A stretch of DNA of 64,000 bases, from NCBI RefSeq assembly GCF_020544465.1, contig NZ_CP066126.1:5084001-5148000 (forward strand). The letters are read 5' to 3'. The notes under the pieces are model-generated. The model saw only the letters and a program-made list of their open reading frames with translations. It did not search any database and was not told where the DNA came from. A program made the translations under genes and the position numbers. This DNA is from Chromobacterium rhizoryzae. Its GTDB lineage: Bacteria; Pseudomonadota; Gammaproteobacteria; Burkholderiales; Chromobacteriaceae. Below are positions 23,887 through 32,112 of this stretch, piece after piece (within the stretch, counting starts at the first letter, position 1; every line of letters starts with the position of its first letter).

Positions 23887-24690
23887 ATGCGGATTACCTT
23901 CATAGGCGGCGGCAATATGGCCAACGCCATCATCGCCGGCCTGATCAAGCAGGCGGCGCATCGCATCCACGTGGTGGACCCGGACGCCGGCAAAGTGGAA
24001 CGGCTGCGCCAGGAATACGACGTCAGCGGCGGCGCGGCGCTGCCGGACGCCTTCGGCATCGGCGACATCGTGGTGCTGGCGGTCAAGCCGCAGCATCTGC
24101 GCGACTTGTGCCTGGAGCTTGAGCCCAGGCTCAACGGCGCGCTGGTGATCTCCATCGCCGCCGGCATCCGCCTGGACGCGCTATGCCGCTGGCTGGGCAG
24201 CAAGCGCGTGGTGCGGGTGATGCCCAACACCCCGGCGATGATAGGCAAGGGCGTGTCCGGCCTGTTCGCCTCGGTGGGCGTCAGCGAAGACGACCGCCAG
24301 GACGCCAACACCGTGATGCAGGCGGCCGGCATCACCGTCTGGCTGCAAAACGAACAGCGCATCGACGACGTCACCGCCGTGTCCGGCAGCGGCCCGGCCT
24401 ATGTGTTCTATTTCATCGAAAGCATGATAGAAGCCGCCCAGCAAACCGGCTTTTCCGAAGCGGAAGCGCGCCGGCTGGTGCTGGCCACCTTCGAAGGCGC
24501 GGTGGAACTGGCCAAGCAAAGCCCGCTGTCCGTGGCCGCCTTGCGCACCAATGTGATGTCCAAGGGCGGCACCACCGAACGCGCCATCGCCCGCTTTGAG
24601 GCGGAAGGCGTCAAGCAGGCCATCATCGCCGGCACGCTGGACTGCCGCGACCGCTCCATCGAAATGGGCCAACAACTCAGCCAGGACTAA
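23887..24690 (+). CDS. proC: Pyrroline-5-carboxylate reductase ProC
   Basis: This 267-residue enzyme opens with the NAD(P)-binding motif FIGGGNMA (residues 5-12). It carries the conserved PNTPA segment (V-M-P-N-T-P-A-M-I) and closes with the P5C reductase signature around SGSGPAYVFYFIE and RTNVMSKGGTTERAI. It makes proline from pyrroline-5-carboxylate in the cytoplasm. AAGGA lies 8 bases before the ATG. Only 8 bases separate it from yggT, so the three genes yggS-proC-yggT are one operon. Confidence 0.95.
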   Translation: MRITFIGGGNMANAIIAGLIKQAAHRIHVVDPDAGKVERLRQEYDVSGGAALPDAFGIGDIVVLAVKPQHLRDLCLELEPRLNGALVISIAAGIRLDALCRWLGSKRVVRVMPNTPAMIGKGVSGLFASVGVSEDDRQDANTVMQAAGITVWLQNEQRIDDVTAVSGSGPAYVFYFIESMIEAAQQTGFSEAEARRLVLATFEGAVELAKQSPLSVAALRTNVMSKGGTTERAIARFEAEGVKQAIIAGTLDCRDRSIEMGQQLSQD

Positions 24691-24698
24691 GCCACATC

Positions 24699-25280
24699 AT
24701 GTTCTTCGACACTTTGCGCTTTCTGATCCACTCCCTTTGCGGCCTGTTCGTGCTGGTGCTGCTGCTGCGCTTCTATCTGCAAGTGGCGCGCGCCCCGTTC
24801 AAACACCCGCTGTGCCAGTTCGTGATGGCCGCCACCAATTTCGCGGTGCTGCCGCTGCGCAAGCTGGTGCCGGCGATGCGCAGCTACGACAGCGCCACCA
24901 TGTTGCTGGCCTGGCTGGTGGCGCTGCTGTCCAATGTGCTGGTCACCTTGCTCAGCTCGGTGCCGGAAGTCTTCACCTTTCCGCAGGTCTGGGTGGCGCT
25001 GTCGCTGCTGTCGCTGCTGGAAGTGTTCAAGCAATCGCTGACCCTGTTGATGGGCAGCGTCATCGTTCAGGCCGTGCTCAGCTGGGTCAGCCCCTACAAC
25101 CCGCTGATGCCGGTGCTGGACGCGTTGACCCGGCCCTTCCTGCGTCCGTTCCGCAAGGCCAATATCGGCGGCGTGGACCTGTCGCCGCTGGTGCTGCTCC
25201 TGATCATCCAGGTGATCCTGATGCTGCCGGTGCGCATGCTGGAAGCAAGCTTCTTGACCCAACTCAAGGTAGTACTGTAG
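24699..25280 (+). CDS. YggT-family inner-membrane protein
   Basis: The protein has 193 residues and two YggT repeats, each of two membrane helices with the R-F-Y-L-Q and P-F-L-R-P-F-R-type motifs. Visible are LVLLLRFYLQVARAPFKHP in the first half and SWVSPYNPLMPVLDALTRPFLRPFRK in the second. The role is unknown; it is linked to osmotic shock and to cell-division loci in other bacteria. It is the last gene of the yggS-proC-yggT operon. A GC-rich hairpin lies at 25309-25329 downstream. Confidence 0.88.
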   Translation: MFFDTLRFLIHSLCGLFVLVLLLRFYLQVARAPFKHPLCQFVMAATNFAVLPLRKLVPAMRSYDSATMLLAWLVALLSNVLVTLLSSVPEVFTFPQVWVALSLLSLLEVFKQSLTLLMGSVIVQAVLSWVSPYNPLMPVLDALTRPFLRPFRKANIGGVDLSPLVLLLIIQVILMLPVRMLEASFLTQLKVVL

Positions 25281-25372
25281 CAATTCAGGTTATTTGTCAT
25301 ATTTTTTCGCGGCCGCGCTTTGCGGCCGCTCGTTTGGCAACCGATTTGCATCACCACACCAGGAGACTTCCA

Positions 25373-25678
25373 ATGAAAAAAGCCTTGCTCGCCGCCGCCC
25401 TGTTGAGCGCCGCCGCCGCTCCCGCCTTCGCCAATATGCAGCTGGCGCAAAAATACAGCTGTACCGCCTGTCACGCGGTGGACAAGAAGATCGTCGGCCC
25501 GGCCTATAAGGACGTGGCCAAGAAATACGCCAGCCAGAAAGGCGCGGAAGCCATGCTGATGGCCAAGATCAAGAACGGCGGCTCCGGCGTGTGGGGCCCG
25601 GTGCCGATGACCCCGCATCCGAACATCCCGGACGCGGACCTGCGCGCGCTGGCCAAATGGGTACTGTCGCTGAAATAA
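25373..25678 (+). CDS. Periplasmic monoheme c-type cytochrome (c551/c552 type)
   Basis: This 101-residue protein has a Sec signal peptide (1-20, cleavage at AFA-N). The single heme-binding site CTACH is at 30-34, and a distal methionine lies in VPMTPH near residue 78. The fold and length are those of cytochrome c551/c552, soluble electron carriers in the periplasm. Likely donors or acceptors are the bc1 complex and terminal oxidases or denitrification enzymes, none of which are adjacent. The start is ATG 25373 with AGGAG 8 bases upstream. Confidence 0.92.
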   Translation: MKKALLAAALLSAAAAPAFANMQLAQKYSCTACHAVDKKIVGPAYKDVAKKYASQKGAEAMLMAKIKNGGSGVWGPVPMTPHPNIPDADLRALAKWVLSLK

Positions 25679-25962
25679 GCCATCCCGACGCTAGAAACCC
25701 GGCACGCCGCACGGCGCGCCGGCTCCCGGAAAAAGGCGGCGCATTGCCGCCTTTGAACTGTCCGGGACATTTTATGTCTTAGCCTGTTGCGCCAATACCC
25801 TTTTAACGATGCCTCAGGCTTGTTACCGGAGTGAAACAACGCTATACCGATTGTCAGCAGCAGGGAGTTAATATCACCTAAGCGCCTAAGACAGTTGCAG
25901 AAATAGCGGGGCGCCGGTAATCTTCTCCGCCTGTTGCCAACTCTATGCTGGAAGCACCTATT
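25679..25962. other. Intergenic region before dksA
   Basis: About 285 bases with no gene. It contains the hairpin at 25730 and the dksA promoter region; no operator was recognised. Confidence 0.5.
25730..25754 (+). terminator. Hairpin downstream of the cytochrome gene
   Basis: AAAGGCGGC/GCCGCCTTT with a GCATT loop. The T-tail is short on the plus strand and there is an A-run on the left, so it could work in either direction. Confidence 0.5.
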
Positions 25963-26373
25963 ATGGCCAAACTAACCGAACAGGATATCCTCAACTGGAC
26001 CGGCGACGATTACATGAACGCCGACCATCTTGAGTTTTTCAAAGACCGGTTGTTGCAGATGCAGCAGGAGTTGCTCTCTAACGCAAATGCGACCGCCAAT
26101 CACCTGCAAGAGCAGGAAGCCACGCCGGATCCCGCTGACCGCGCCACGCTGGAAGAGGAATACGCGCTGGAACTGCGCACCCGCGACCGCGAGCGCAAGC
26201 TGCTGCAAAAGATCCAGGCCTCGCTGCGCCAGATCGAAGACGGTTCTTACGGCTTCTGCGAAGACACCGGCGAACCGATCGGCCTGCGCCGCCTGATGGC
26301 CCGCCCCACCGCCACGCTGTCGGTGGAAGCCCAGGAACGCCGCGAACGCATGAAGCGTCAGTACGCCGACTGA
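25963..26373 (+). CDS. dksA: RNA polymerase-binding factor DksA, C-T-S-A zinc-poor type
   Basis: The protein has 136 residues: an N-terminal region, a long coiled coil with the tip motif D-P-A-D-R-A (D56, D59, A61), and the C-terminal globular domain. Where classical DksA has a CxxC...CxxC zinc site, this one reads C99-E-D-T102 ... S120-V-E-A123, keeping one Cys only. The CxxT/SxxA form is known from alphaproteobacterial DksA and from zinc-independent paralogues. It should bind the RNAP secondary channel and act with ppGpp on rRNA and amino-acid promoters. The start at 25963 has GGAAG upstream; an ATG at 25945 does not. Confidence 0.88.
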   Translation: MAKLTEQDILNWTGDDYMNADHLEFFKDRLLQMQQELLSNANATANHLQEQEATPDPADRATLEEEYALELRTRDRERKLLQKIQASLRQIEDGSYGFCEDTGEPIGLRRLMARPTATLSVEAQERRERMKRQYAD

Positions 26374-26396
26374 CCGTTCCGGCTCTCGCCCGCAAA

Positions 26397-26425
26397 ACGC
26401 CCTGGCCGCATCCGGGGCGTTTTTC
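26397..26425 (+). terminator. Intrinsic terminator after dksA
   Basis: ACGCCCTGG / CCGGGGCGT stem (with a G-T pair) followed by TTTTT, 23 bases beyond the dksA stop. Confidence 0.8.
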
Positions 26426-26605
26426 ATGTCCGCCTGTCCCCCGTCCAAGAAAAACAAGCAGATAAATCGGGAGCCGATAGCTTATCCCTAACGATCATCT
26501 AGTATGAATTTAGGGCATTAAAGCAGGCCGGCCGCTTGTCTAGCGTCGTGGAATCCGGTTATCTTGCTGCTATGCAAAAACTGAAATAGCAAGGAAGCCG
26601 CCTTT

Positions 26606-27667
26606 ATGCAACGCCAGACCGACGACGTCAGAATCCGCGAAATCAAGGAATTGCTGCCGCCCATCGCCCACCTGTACGAACTGCCGATCACCGAGGCCGC
26701 CTCCGAGGTGATTTACGCCGCCCGCCGCGACATCTCCGCGCTGTTGCGCGGCGAGGACGACCGCCTGCTGGTGGTGATCGGCCCCTGCTCCATCCACGAC
26801 ACCGAAGCCGCCATCGAGTACGCCAAGAAGCTGGCGCCGCTGCGCGACAAGCTGTCGCAGGAGCTGGTGGTGGTGATGCGCGTCTACTTTGAAAAACCGC
26901 GCACCACCGTCGGCTGGAAAGGCCTGATCAACGATCCGCTGCTGAACGAATCCTTCGACATCAACAGCGGCCTGCGCATCGCGCGCCGCCTGCTGCTGAC
27001 CCTGAACGACATGGGCATGCCGGCCGCCACCGAATTCCTGGACATGATCACGCCGCAGTACTTCGCCGACCTGATCAGCTGGGGCGCCATCGGCGCGCGC
27101 ACCACCGAAAGCCAGGTGCACCGCGAACTGGCCTCCGGCCTGTCCTGCCCGGTGGGTTTCAAGAACGGCACCGACGGCAATCTGAAGATCGCCGTGGACG
27201 CCATCCGCTCCTCCAGCGTGCCCCATCATTTCCTGTCCGTGACCAAGACCGGCCACTCCGCCATCGTCTCCACCGGCGGCAACCCGGATTGCCACGTGAT
27301 CCTGCGCGGCGGCAAGGAACCCAATTACTCGGCCGAGCACGTGAGCGCCGCGGCGGCGGAACTGGTCTCCGTGGGCCTGCCGCAAAAGCTGATGGTGGAT
27401 TTCAGCCACGCCAACAGCCGCAAGGACTACCGTCGTCAGATGGAAGTGGCCGACGACATCGCCGGCCAGCTGGCCGCCGGCAACGCCAATATCTTCGGCG
27501 TGATGGTGGAAAGCCACTTGGTGGAAGGCCGCCAGGACCTGAAGCCGGGCTGCGAGTTGACCTACGGCCAGAGCGTCACCGACGCCTGCATCGGCTGGGA
27601 CGACACGGAAAAACTGCTGACCACGCTGGCCGACTCGGTGAAGGCGCGCCGCGCGCGTCAAGACTGA
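26606..27667 (+). CDS. aroG: 3-deoxy-7-phosphoheptulonate (DAHP) synthase, type I AroG
   Basis: This 353-residue type I-alpha enzyme is of the AroF/G/H kind. It has VVIGPCSIHD with the metal-binding Cys, KPRTTVGWKGL, the substrate-binding GARTTESQVHRE, and FSHANSRKDYRRQ. It joins PEP and erythrose-4-phosphate at the entry to the shikimate pathway. The N-terminal part (RIREIKELLPPIAHLYELP) is the region that binds the feedback amino acid, probably Phe by resemblance; the specificity is not certain. AAGGA lies before the ATG. An intrinsic terminator follows. Confidence 0.94.
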   Translation: MQRQTDDVRIREIKELLPPIAHLYELPITEAASEVIYAARRDISALLRGEDDRLLVVIGPCSIHDTEAAIEYAKKLAPLRDKLSQELVVVMRVYFEKPRTTVGWKGLINDPLLNESFDINSGLRIARRLLLTLNDMGMPAATEFLDMITPQYFADLISWGAIGARTTESQVHRELASGLSCPVGFKNGTDGNLKIAVDAIRSSSVPHHFLSVTKTGHSAIVSTGGNPDCHVILRGGKEPNYSAEHVSAAAAELVSVGLPQKLMVDFSHANSRKDYRRQMEVADDIAGQLAAGNANIFGVMVESHLVEGRQDLKPGCELTYGQSVTDACIGWDDTEKLLTTLADSVKARRARQD

Positions 27668-27691
27668 GCCGGCGCCAAGCCGACTGCCTCG

Positions 27692-27717
27692 CGGCGGAGC
27701 ATGCGCTCCGCCGTTTT
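27692..27717 (+). terminator. Intrinsic terminator after aroG, overlapping the MocR 3' end
   Basis: CGGCGGAGC-ATGC-GCTCCGCCG followed by TTTT. It abuts the stop codon of the convergent MocR-type gene. Confidence 0.85.
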
Positions 27718-29144
27718 CATTGGCTCAGCTGCTCGCCGGCCAGGCGGCCCAGGGAGGCAATCGCCCGCGCCAGCGCCGGCGACCACGGCTGGCCGAAATT
27801 CAGCCGCAGACAGTGGCCGAAACGCGGCTCGGCGGAAAACACCAGGCCCGGCGCGAAACTGATGGATTCGGCCAGCGCCCGCTCCAGCAAGCGGCCCGCG
27901 TCCAGCCCTTCCGGACATTCCACCCACAGCAGCAGACCGCCCTGCGGCCTCCGCAGCCGCGTGCCCTTGGGGAAGGCCGCCAGCACCGCGTCGGCCAGTT
28001 GGCCCATCTGCCGCGCCAATTGCCGCCGCAAACGCTCGGCGAAACGCGCGTAGTCGCCGTCGGCCAACACATCCGCCAACAAGCCCTGATACAAGGCCGA
28101 GCTCACCAGGCTGCTGCTATTGCTCAGCCGCGCCAGCGCCGCGTGATGGCGGCCGCCGGACAACCAGCCCAAACGGAACGAAGGCGCGAAGCTCTTGGTG
28201 AAGGACGAGCAGTAAATCACCTCGCCGCGGCTGTCCCAGGCCTTCAGCGGCGTCGGATGCTGCTCGCCGAAGTAAAGCTCGCCGAACACATCGTCCTCGA
28301 TGATGGTCAGGCCGTGACGGTAAGCCAGCTGCAACAAGCGCTTCTTGGCTTCGTCCGGCATCAAGGCGCCGGTGGGATTCTGAAAATTGGTCACCGTCAC
28401 CAGGCAGCGCGGCGCCGGTCCGTGGCGCAAGGCGAACTCCAGCGCCTCCAGCGACAGGCCGGCGTCCGGCGTGCACGGGATTTCCAGCGCTTTCAGTCCC
28501 AGGGCCTCCAGGGTTTGCAGCAGACCGAAGTACACCGGCGTCTCCACCGCCACGGTGTCGCCCGGCCGGGTCAGCAAGCGCAGCGACAGGCTGATCGCCT
28601 CGGTGATGCCGTGGGTGAACAGGATGGCGTCCGGCTCCAGCGCCAGCTGCCACTGCGCCGCCAGCCCGCACACCAGCCGGTGCAGACGCGCCTGCTCGCC
28701 GCGCGGCAGATAGGCGCCGATCAGCTCCGGCCGCTGGTTCAGCGTCTGTTGCAGCCGACGCGCCAGCGCCGCCGCCGGATACATGCTGCCGTGCGCTTCC
28801 GCCATGTGCAGCTGGGTGCCGATGTCCAGGCCCGACCATTCGATCAATTGCGACATGCGGCTGTCCACCCGCACCAGGGTCGCCGCCGACGGCAAGCCGT
28901 CGTCCCGGGCATGCGCCTGCTGCGCGCGGCTGGGCAAGGCGGCGAAAAAGCCGGCGCGCGGCCGGGCGCTGACGCGTTGCCGGCGCTCCAGATGGCGGTA
29001 AGCCGCCAGCGCGGTCAAGACGTTGACGCCGTGCAGGGCGGCCAGACGGCGCACCGAGGGCAGCCGGCTGCCGGGCGGGTACTCGCCGCTGTCCAGCCCG
29101 CGCTCGATGTCCGCGGCAATGCGTAGATACAGGGAATCAGTCAT
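27717..29144 (-). CDS. MocR-type regulator (GntR HTH fused to aminotransferase)
   Basis: The protein has 475 residues. A GntR winged HTH occupies residues about 2-70 (LYLRIAADIERGLDSGEYPPGSRLPSVRRLA). A linker leads to a fold-type I aminotransferase-like domain, with PLP lysine K317 in SSFTKSFAPSFRLGW and FQNPTGALMP near 254. MocR regulators usually bind PLP and an amine to control a neighbouring gene. The divergent benE transporter 115 bases away is the natural candidate. The start at 29144 is chosen from the GntR domain boundary; a longer frame adds unrelated sequence. Confidence 0.88.
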   Translation of the reverse strand: MTDSLYLRIAADIERGLDSGEYPPGSRLPSVRRLAALHGVNVLTALAAYRHLERRQRVSARPRAGFFAALPSRAQQAHARDDGLPSAATLVRVDSRMSQLIEWSGLDIGTQLHMAEAHGSMYPAAALARRLQQTLNQRPELIGAYLPRGEQARLHRLVCGLAAQWQLALEPDAILFTHGITEAISLSLRLLTRPGDTVAVETPVYFGLLQTLEALGLKALEIPCTPDAGLSLEALEFALRHGPAPRCLVTVTNFQNPTGALMPDEAKKRLLQLAYRHGLTIIEDDVFGELYFGEQHPTPLKAWDSRGEVIYCSSFTKSFAPSFRLGWLSGGRHHAALARLSNSSSLVSSALYQGLLADVLADGDYARFAERLRRQLARQMGQLADAVLAAFPKGTRLRRPQGGLLLWVECPEGLDAGRLLERALAESISFAPGLVFSAEPRFGHCLRLNFGQPWSPALARAIASLGRLAGEQLSQ

Positions 29145-29157
29145 CGCTGTTATATAG

Positions 29158-29185
29158 AACAGATTGTGCGCAGCATAAACTGTTT
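29158..29185. promoter_or_regulatory. Possible MocR operator between the MocR and benE genes
   Basis: AACAG and CTGTT half-sites, 17 bases apart, lie in the divergent gap. The layout suits a MocR dimer, but no direct-repeat pair typical of PdxR/GabR was confirmed. Confidence 0.3.
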
Positions 29186-29259
29186 GCGTCGGCTGTGGGA
29201 AGGCGAGGCGCGGCGCTTGCGCTAGGCTGGCCCTACTTTTCATCGCAAGAAAGCGCATC

Positions 29260-30468
29260 ATGCCGTCCACCTTCTGGCGCGACCTGTCGCCCTCCGCCGC
29301 GCTGGCCGCGGCGCTGGCCTTATTGGTCGGCTATTCCGGCCCCTTCCTCATCATCGTCCACGCCGCCCAGTCAGCCGGACTGTCCCCGGCCCAGCTCGGC
29401 TCCTGGATCTGGGCGGTGTCCATCGGCTCCGGCGTGGCCGGCCTCTACCTGTCCTGGCGCTGGAAGGCGCCGGTGATCACCGCCTGGAGCACCCCCGGCG
29501 CGGCCCTGCTGCTGGCGGCCCTGCCCGGCGTGCCCTACGGCGAGGCGGTGGGCGCCTTCCTGGCCGCCGCCGCCATCGTCACCCTGCTGGGCGTCAGCGG
29601 TCTGTTCGACCGGCTGATGAAGGTGTTCCCCGCTGCGCTGGCGGCGGCGATGCTGGCCGGCATCCTGTTCCGCTTCGTCGCCGAACTGGCCAGCGCCGCC
29701 GGCCACGATCCGCTGCTGGTGGTCAGCATGGCCGCGCTGTTCTTCGTCGGCCGCCGCTTCTTCCCGCGCTACGCGCTGCCGGCCGCCATCCTGCTGGGCC
29801 TGCTGCTGGCGGCGGCGCAAGGCCTGTTCCAGCCGCTGCCGGCCCATGGCGGAGGCGGCGGCGGTCCGCTGTTCACCGCGCCGCAATGGTCGTGGAGCGC
29901 CTTCTTCAATCTGGCCTTGCCGCTGGCGCTGGTGGCGCTGACCGGTCAATTCCTGCCCGGCATGGCGGTGCTGGCCTCCTCCGGCTACCGCATCCCGGCC
30001 CGCTCGCCGGTGTCGCTGCTGGGCGCGGTGTCCATGCTGACCGCGCCCTTCGGCGGCCACGGCGTGGTGCTGGCGGCGATCACCGCCGCCATCTGCACCG
30101 GGCCGGAAACCCACCCCGATCCCAAACGCCGCTATGTGGCCGGCGTGATCTGCGGCGCGCTCTATCTGGCGATAGGCGCGGCCGGCGGCGCGCTGGCCAG
30201 CCTGATCCTGACCCTGCCCAAGGCGCTGGTGGCCACCGCCGCCGGGCTGGCGCTGTTCGGCACCCTGGCGTCCTCCTTGAGCGCGGCGCTGAGCGACGAG
30301 GGCCGCCGCGAAGCGGCGCTGATCACCTTCGTGGTGGCGGCCTCCGGCGTCAGCATCGCCGGCCTGGGCGCGCCGCTGTGGGCCTTGCTGGCCGGCGGCG
30401 CGGTGGCCTTGATCCTGCGTCCGGCCAAGGCCCGGCAGGCCGAAGCCGCCGTCGGCCAGCGCGGCTGA
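29260..30468 (+). CDS. benE: BenE/YdcO-family benzoate/H+ symporter-like transporter
   Basis: This 402-residue membrane protein has about 11-12 hydrophobic segments and matches BenE/YdcO. It has the conserved A-W-S-T-P-G-A-A-L-L segment in the first third and LTGQFLPGMAVLASSGY and APFGGHGVVLAAITAAICTGPETHPDPKRRY in the second half. In Acinetobacter BenE imports benzoate with protons; the substrate here is inferred. No benzoate catabolic gene is close. It is divergent from, and probably controlled by, the MocR regulator. Confidence 0.85.
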   Translation: MPSTFWRDLSPSAALAAALALLVGYSGPFLIIVHAAQSAGLSPAQLGSWIWAVSIGSGVAGLYLSWRWKAPVITAWSTPGAALLLAALPGVPYGEAVGAFLAAAAIVTLLGVSGLFDRLMKVFPAALAAAMLAGILFRFVAELASAAGHDPLLVVSMAALFFVGRRFFPRYALPAAILLGLLLAAAQGLFQPLPAHGGGGGGPLFTAPQWSWSAFFNLALPLALVALTGQFLPGMAVLASSGYRIPARSPVSLLGAVSMLTAPFGGHGVVLAAITAAICTGPETHPDPKRRYVAGVICGALYLAIGAAGGALASLILTLPKALVATAAGLALFGTLASSLSAALSDEGRREAALITFVVAASGVSIAGLGAPLWALLAGGAVALILRPAKARQAEAAVGQRG

Positions 30469-30573
30469 ACCGGCACTGGCAGCCCGGCGGCGGGCATGAT
30501 AAGTTAAGGGACTGGATACAATATTCCGCGCGGCGACCGAACCGGGCGGACCCTGCCCACCCTCGAGGAAACC

Positions 30574-31962
30574 ATGTTCGCTGCCACCGTATACGCGCAA
30601 CGCCGCGCCCGTCTGCAAGCGGCCGGCCTGTCCGGCCTGCTGCTGTTTGTCGGCAATGTCGATTCGCCGATGAACTATCACGACAACACTCTGCCCTTCG
30701 TGCAGGACTCCAGCTTCCGTTATTTCTTCGGCCTGAACGAACCGGGCCTGGCCGGCCTCATCGACGCCGACAGCGGCGAAGCGACGCTGTTCGGCAACGA
30801 TCCGGACGTGGCCGACATCGTCTGGACCGGCCCGCTGCCCAGCCTGGCCGAACGCGCCGCGCTGGCCGGCCTGACACACAGCCGCGGCTACGCCGAACTG
30901 GCCTCCGCGCTGAGCGCCGCGCGCGCCGCCGGCCGCGCCGTCCATTACCTGGCGCCGTACCGCGGCGAAACCCTGATCGAGATGGGCCGCTTGCTGGACG
31001 TTCATCCGGCCAAGGTCAAGGACGGCTTCTCCGCGCCGCTGACCCATGCCGTGGTGGCGCTGCGCGAAATCAAGGGCGACGAAGAAATCGCCGAAATGGA
31101 AGCGGCGCTGGCGGTGACCCGCGACATGCACGTCGCCGCGATGCGCCACGCCAAACCCGGCGTGATGGAATACGAAGTGGTGGGCGAGATGGAAGGCATC
31201 ATGCGCCGACGCGACTGGCAGCTGGCCTATCCGTCCATCTTCTCCCGCCGCGGCGAAGTGCTGCACAACCATCACCACGACAACCGCCTGGAAAGCGGCG
31301 ACCTGGCGCTGAACGACACCGGCTGTACCTCCGGCGGCGGCTACGCCAGCGACATCACCCGCACCTTCCCGGTGGGCGGCAAGTTCAGCCCGCGCCAGCG
31401 CGAACTGTACAATATCGTGCTGGACATGCAGCTGGCCGCCATCGAGGCGATGAAGCCGGGCGTGCGCTATCTGGACGTGCACAAGCTGTCCGCGCGGCTG
31501 ATGGTGGAAAGAATGAGCGCGCTGGGCTTCTTCCAGGGCAACGCCGACGCCATCGTTGAATCCGGCGCCTACGCCATCGCCTTCCCGCACGGCCTTGGCC
31601 ATCAGATCGGCATGGACGTGCACGATATGGAAGGCCTGGGCGAAGACCTGGTGGGTTACGGCGAGGACACCGAGCGCAGCCCGCTGTTCGGGCTGGGCTA
31701 CCTGCGTCTGGGCAAGCCGCTGAAACAAGGCATGGTGGTGACGGTGGAGCCCGGCATGTACTTCATCCCGGCGCTGATCGAAGCCTGGGCCGCCGAAGGC
31801 CGCCACAGCCAGTACATCGACTACGACAAATTCCGCGAATACCAGGACTTCGGCGGCATCCGCATTGAGGACAATGTGTTGGTCACCGCCGACGGCAGCC
31901 GCGTGCTGGGCGCGCCGATTCCCAAGACGGTGGAAGAAGTCGAAGCCGCGATGGCCGGCTGA
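30574..31962 (+). CDS. Xaa-Pro aminopeptidase, M24B family (PepP-like)
   Basis: The protein has 462 residues: an N-terminal creatinase-type domain (about 1-170) and a C-terminal pita-bread catalytic domain. All five dinuclear-metal ligands can be placed: D248 (LALNDTG), D260 (SDITRTFP), H343 (HGLGHQIGMDVHD), E392 (TVEPGMYF) and E432 (GGIRIEDN). It removes an N-terminal residue ahead of proline in the cytoplasm. The middle DTGCTSGGGY insertion is unlike E. coli PepP, so it may be a distinct subfamily. GAGG lies before the ATG. Confidence 0.9.
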   Translation: MFAATVYAQRRARLQAAGLSGLLLFVGNVDSPMNYHDNTLPFVQDSSFRYFFGLNEPGLAGLIDADSGEATLFGNDPDVADIVWTGPLPSLAERAALAGLTHSRGYAELASALSAARAAGRAVHYLAPYRGETLIEMGRLLDVHPAKVKDGFSAPLTHAVVALREIKGDEEIAEMEAALAVTRDMHVAAMRHAKPGVMEYEVVGEMEGIMRRRDWQLAYPSIFSRRGEVLHNHHHDNRLESGDLALNDTGCTSGGGYASDITRTFPVGGKFSPRQRELYNIVLDMQLAAIEAMKPGVRYLDVHKLSARLMVERMSALGFFQGNADAIVESGAYAIAFPHGLGHQIGMDVHDMEGLGEDLVGYGEDTERSPLFGLGYLRLGKPLKQGMVVTVEPGMYFIPALIEAWAAEGRHSQYIDYDKFREYQDFGGIRIEDNVLVTADGSRVLGAPIPKTVEEVEAAMAG

Positions 31963-31983
31963 AACCCGCCGCTCCCGCCTTCC

Positions 31984-32006
31984 AGCCGCCCATGGGCGGC
32001 TTTTTC
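31984..32006 (+). terminator. Intrinsic terminator after the M24 peptidase
   Basis: AGCCGCC-CATG-GGCGGCT stem directly followed by TTTTT, 21 bases after the stop. Confidence 0.85.
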
Positions 32007-32112
32007 ACGCCCGGTCGCCTGCGCTCGCCCCCGCGTCGCATTCTGACCAGCCCCCGCCGCGGGCCGATGCTAGTGTCGGTCTTTCCTTGCGTCAGCATCG
32101 GGAGACCCCTAC

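Noticed and set aside
25309..25329. GCGGCCGC-GCTTT-GCGGCCGC as a terminator of yggT
   Set aside because: The stem is perfect but no T-run follows on the plus strand (the T-run precedes it), so it is only a hairpin.
29371..31806. 811-codon open frame on the minus strand
   Set aside because: Antisense to benE and the M24 peptidase, both supported by motifs on the plus strand. High GC makes long shadow frames common.
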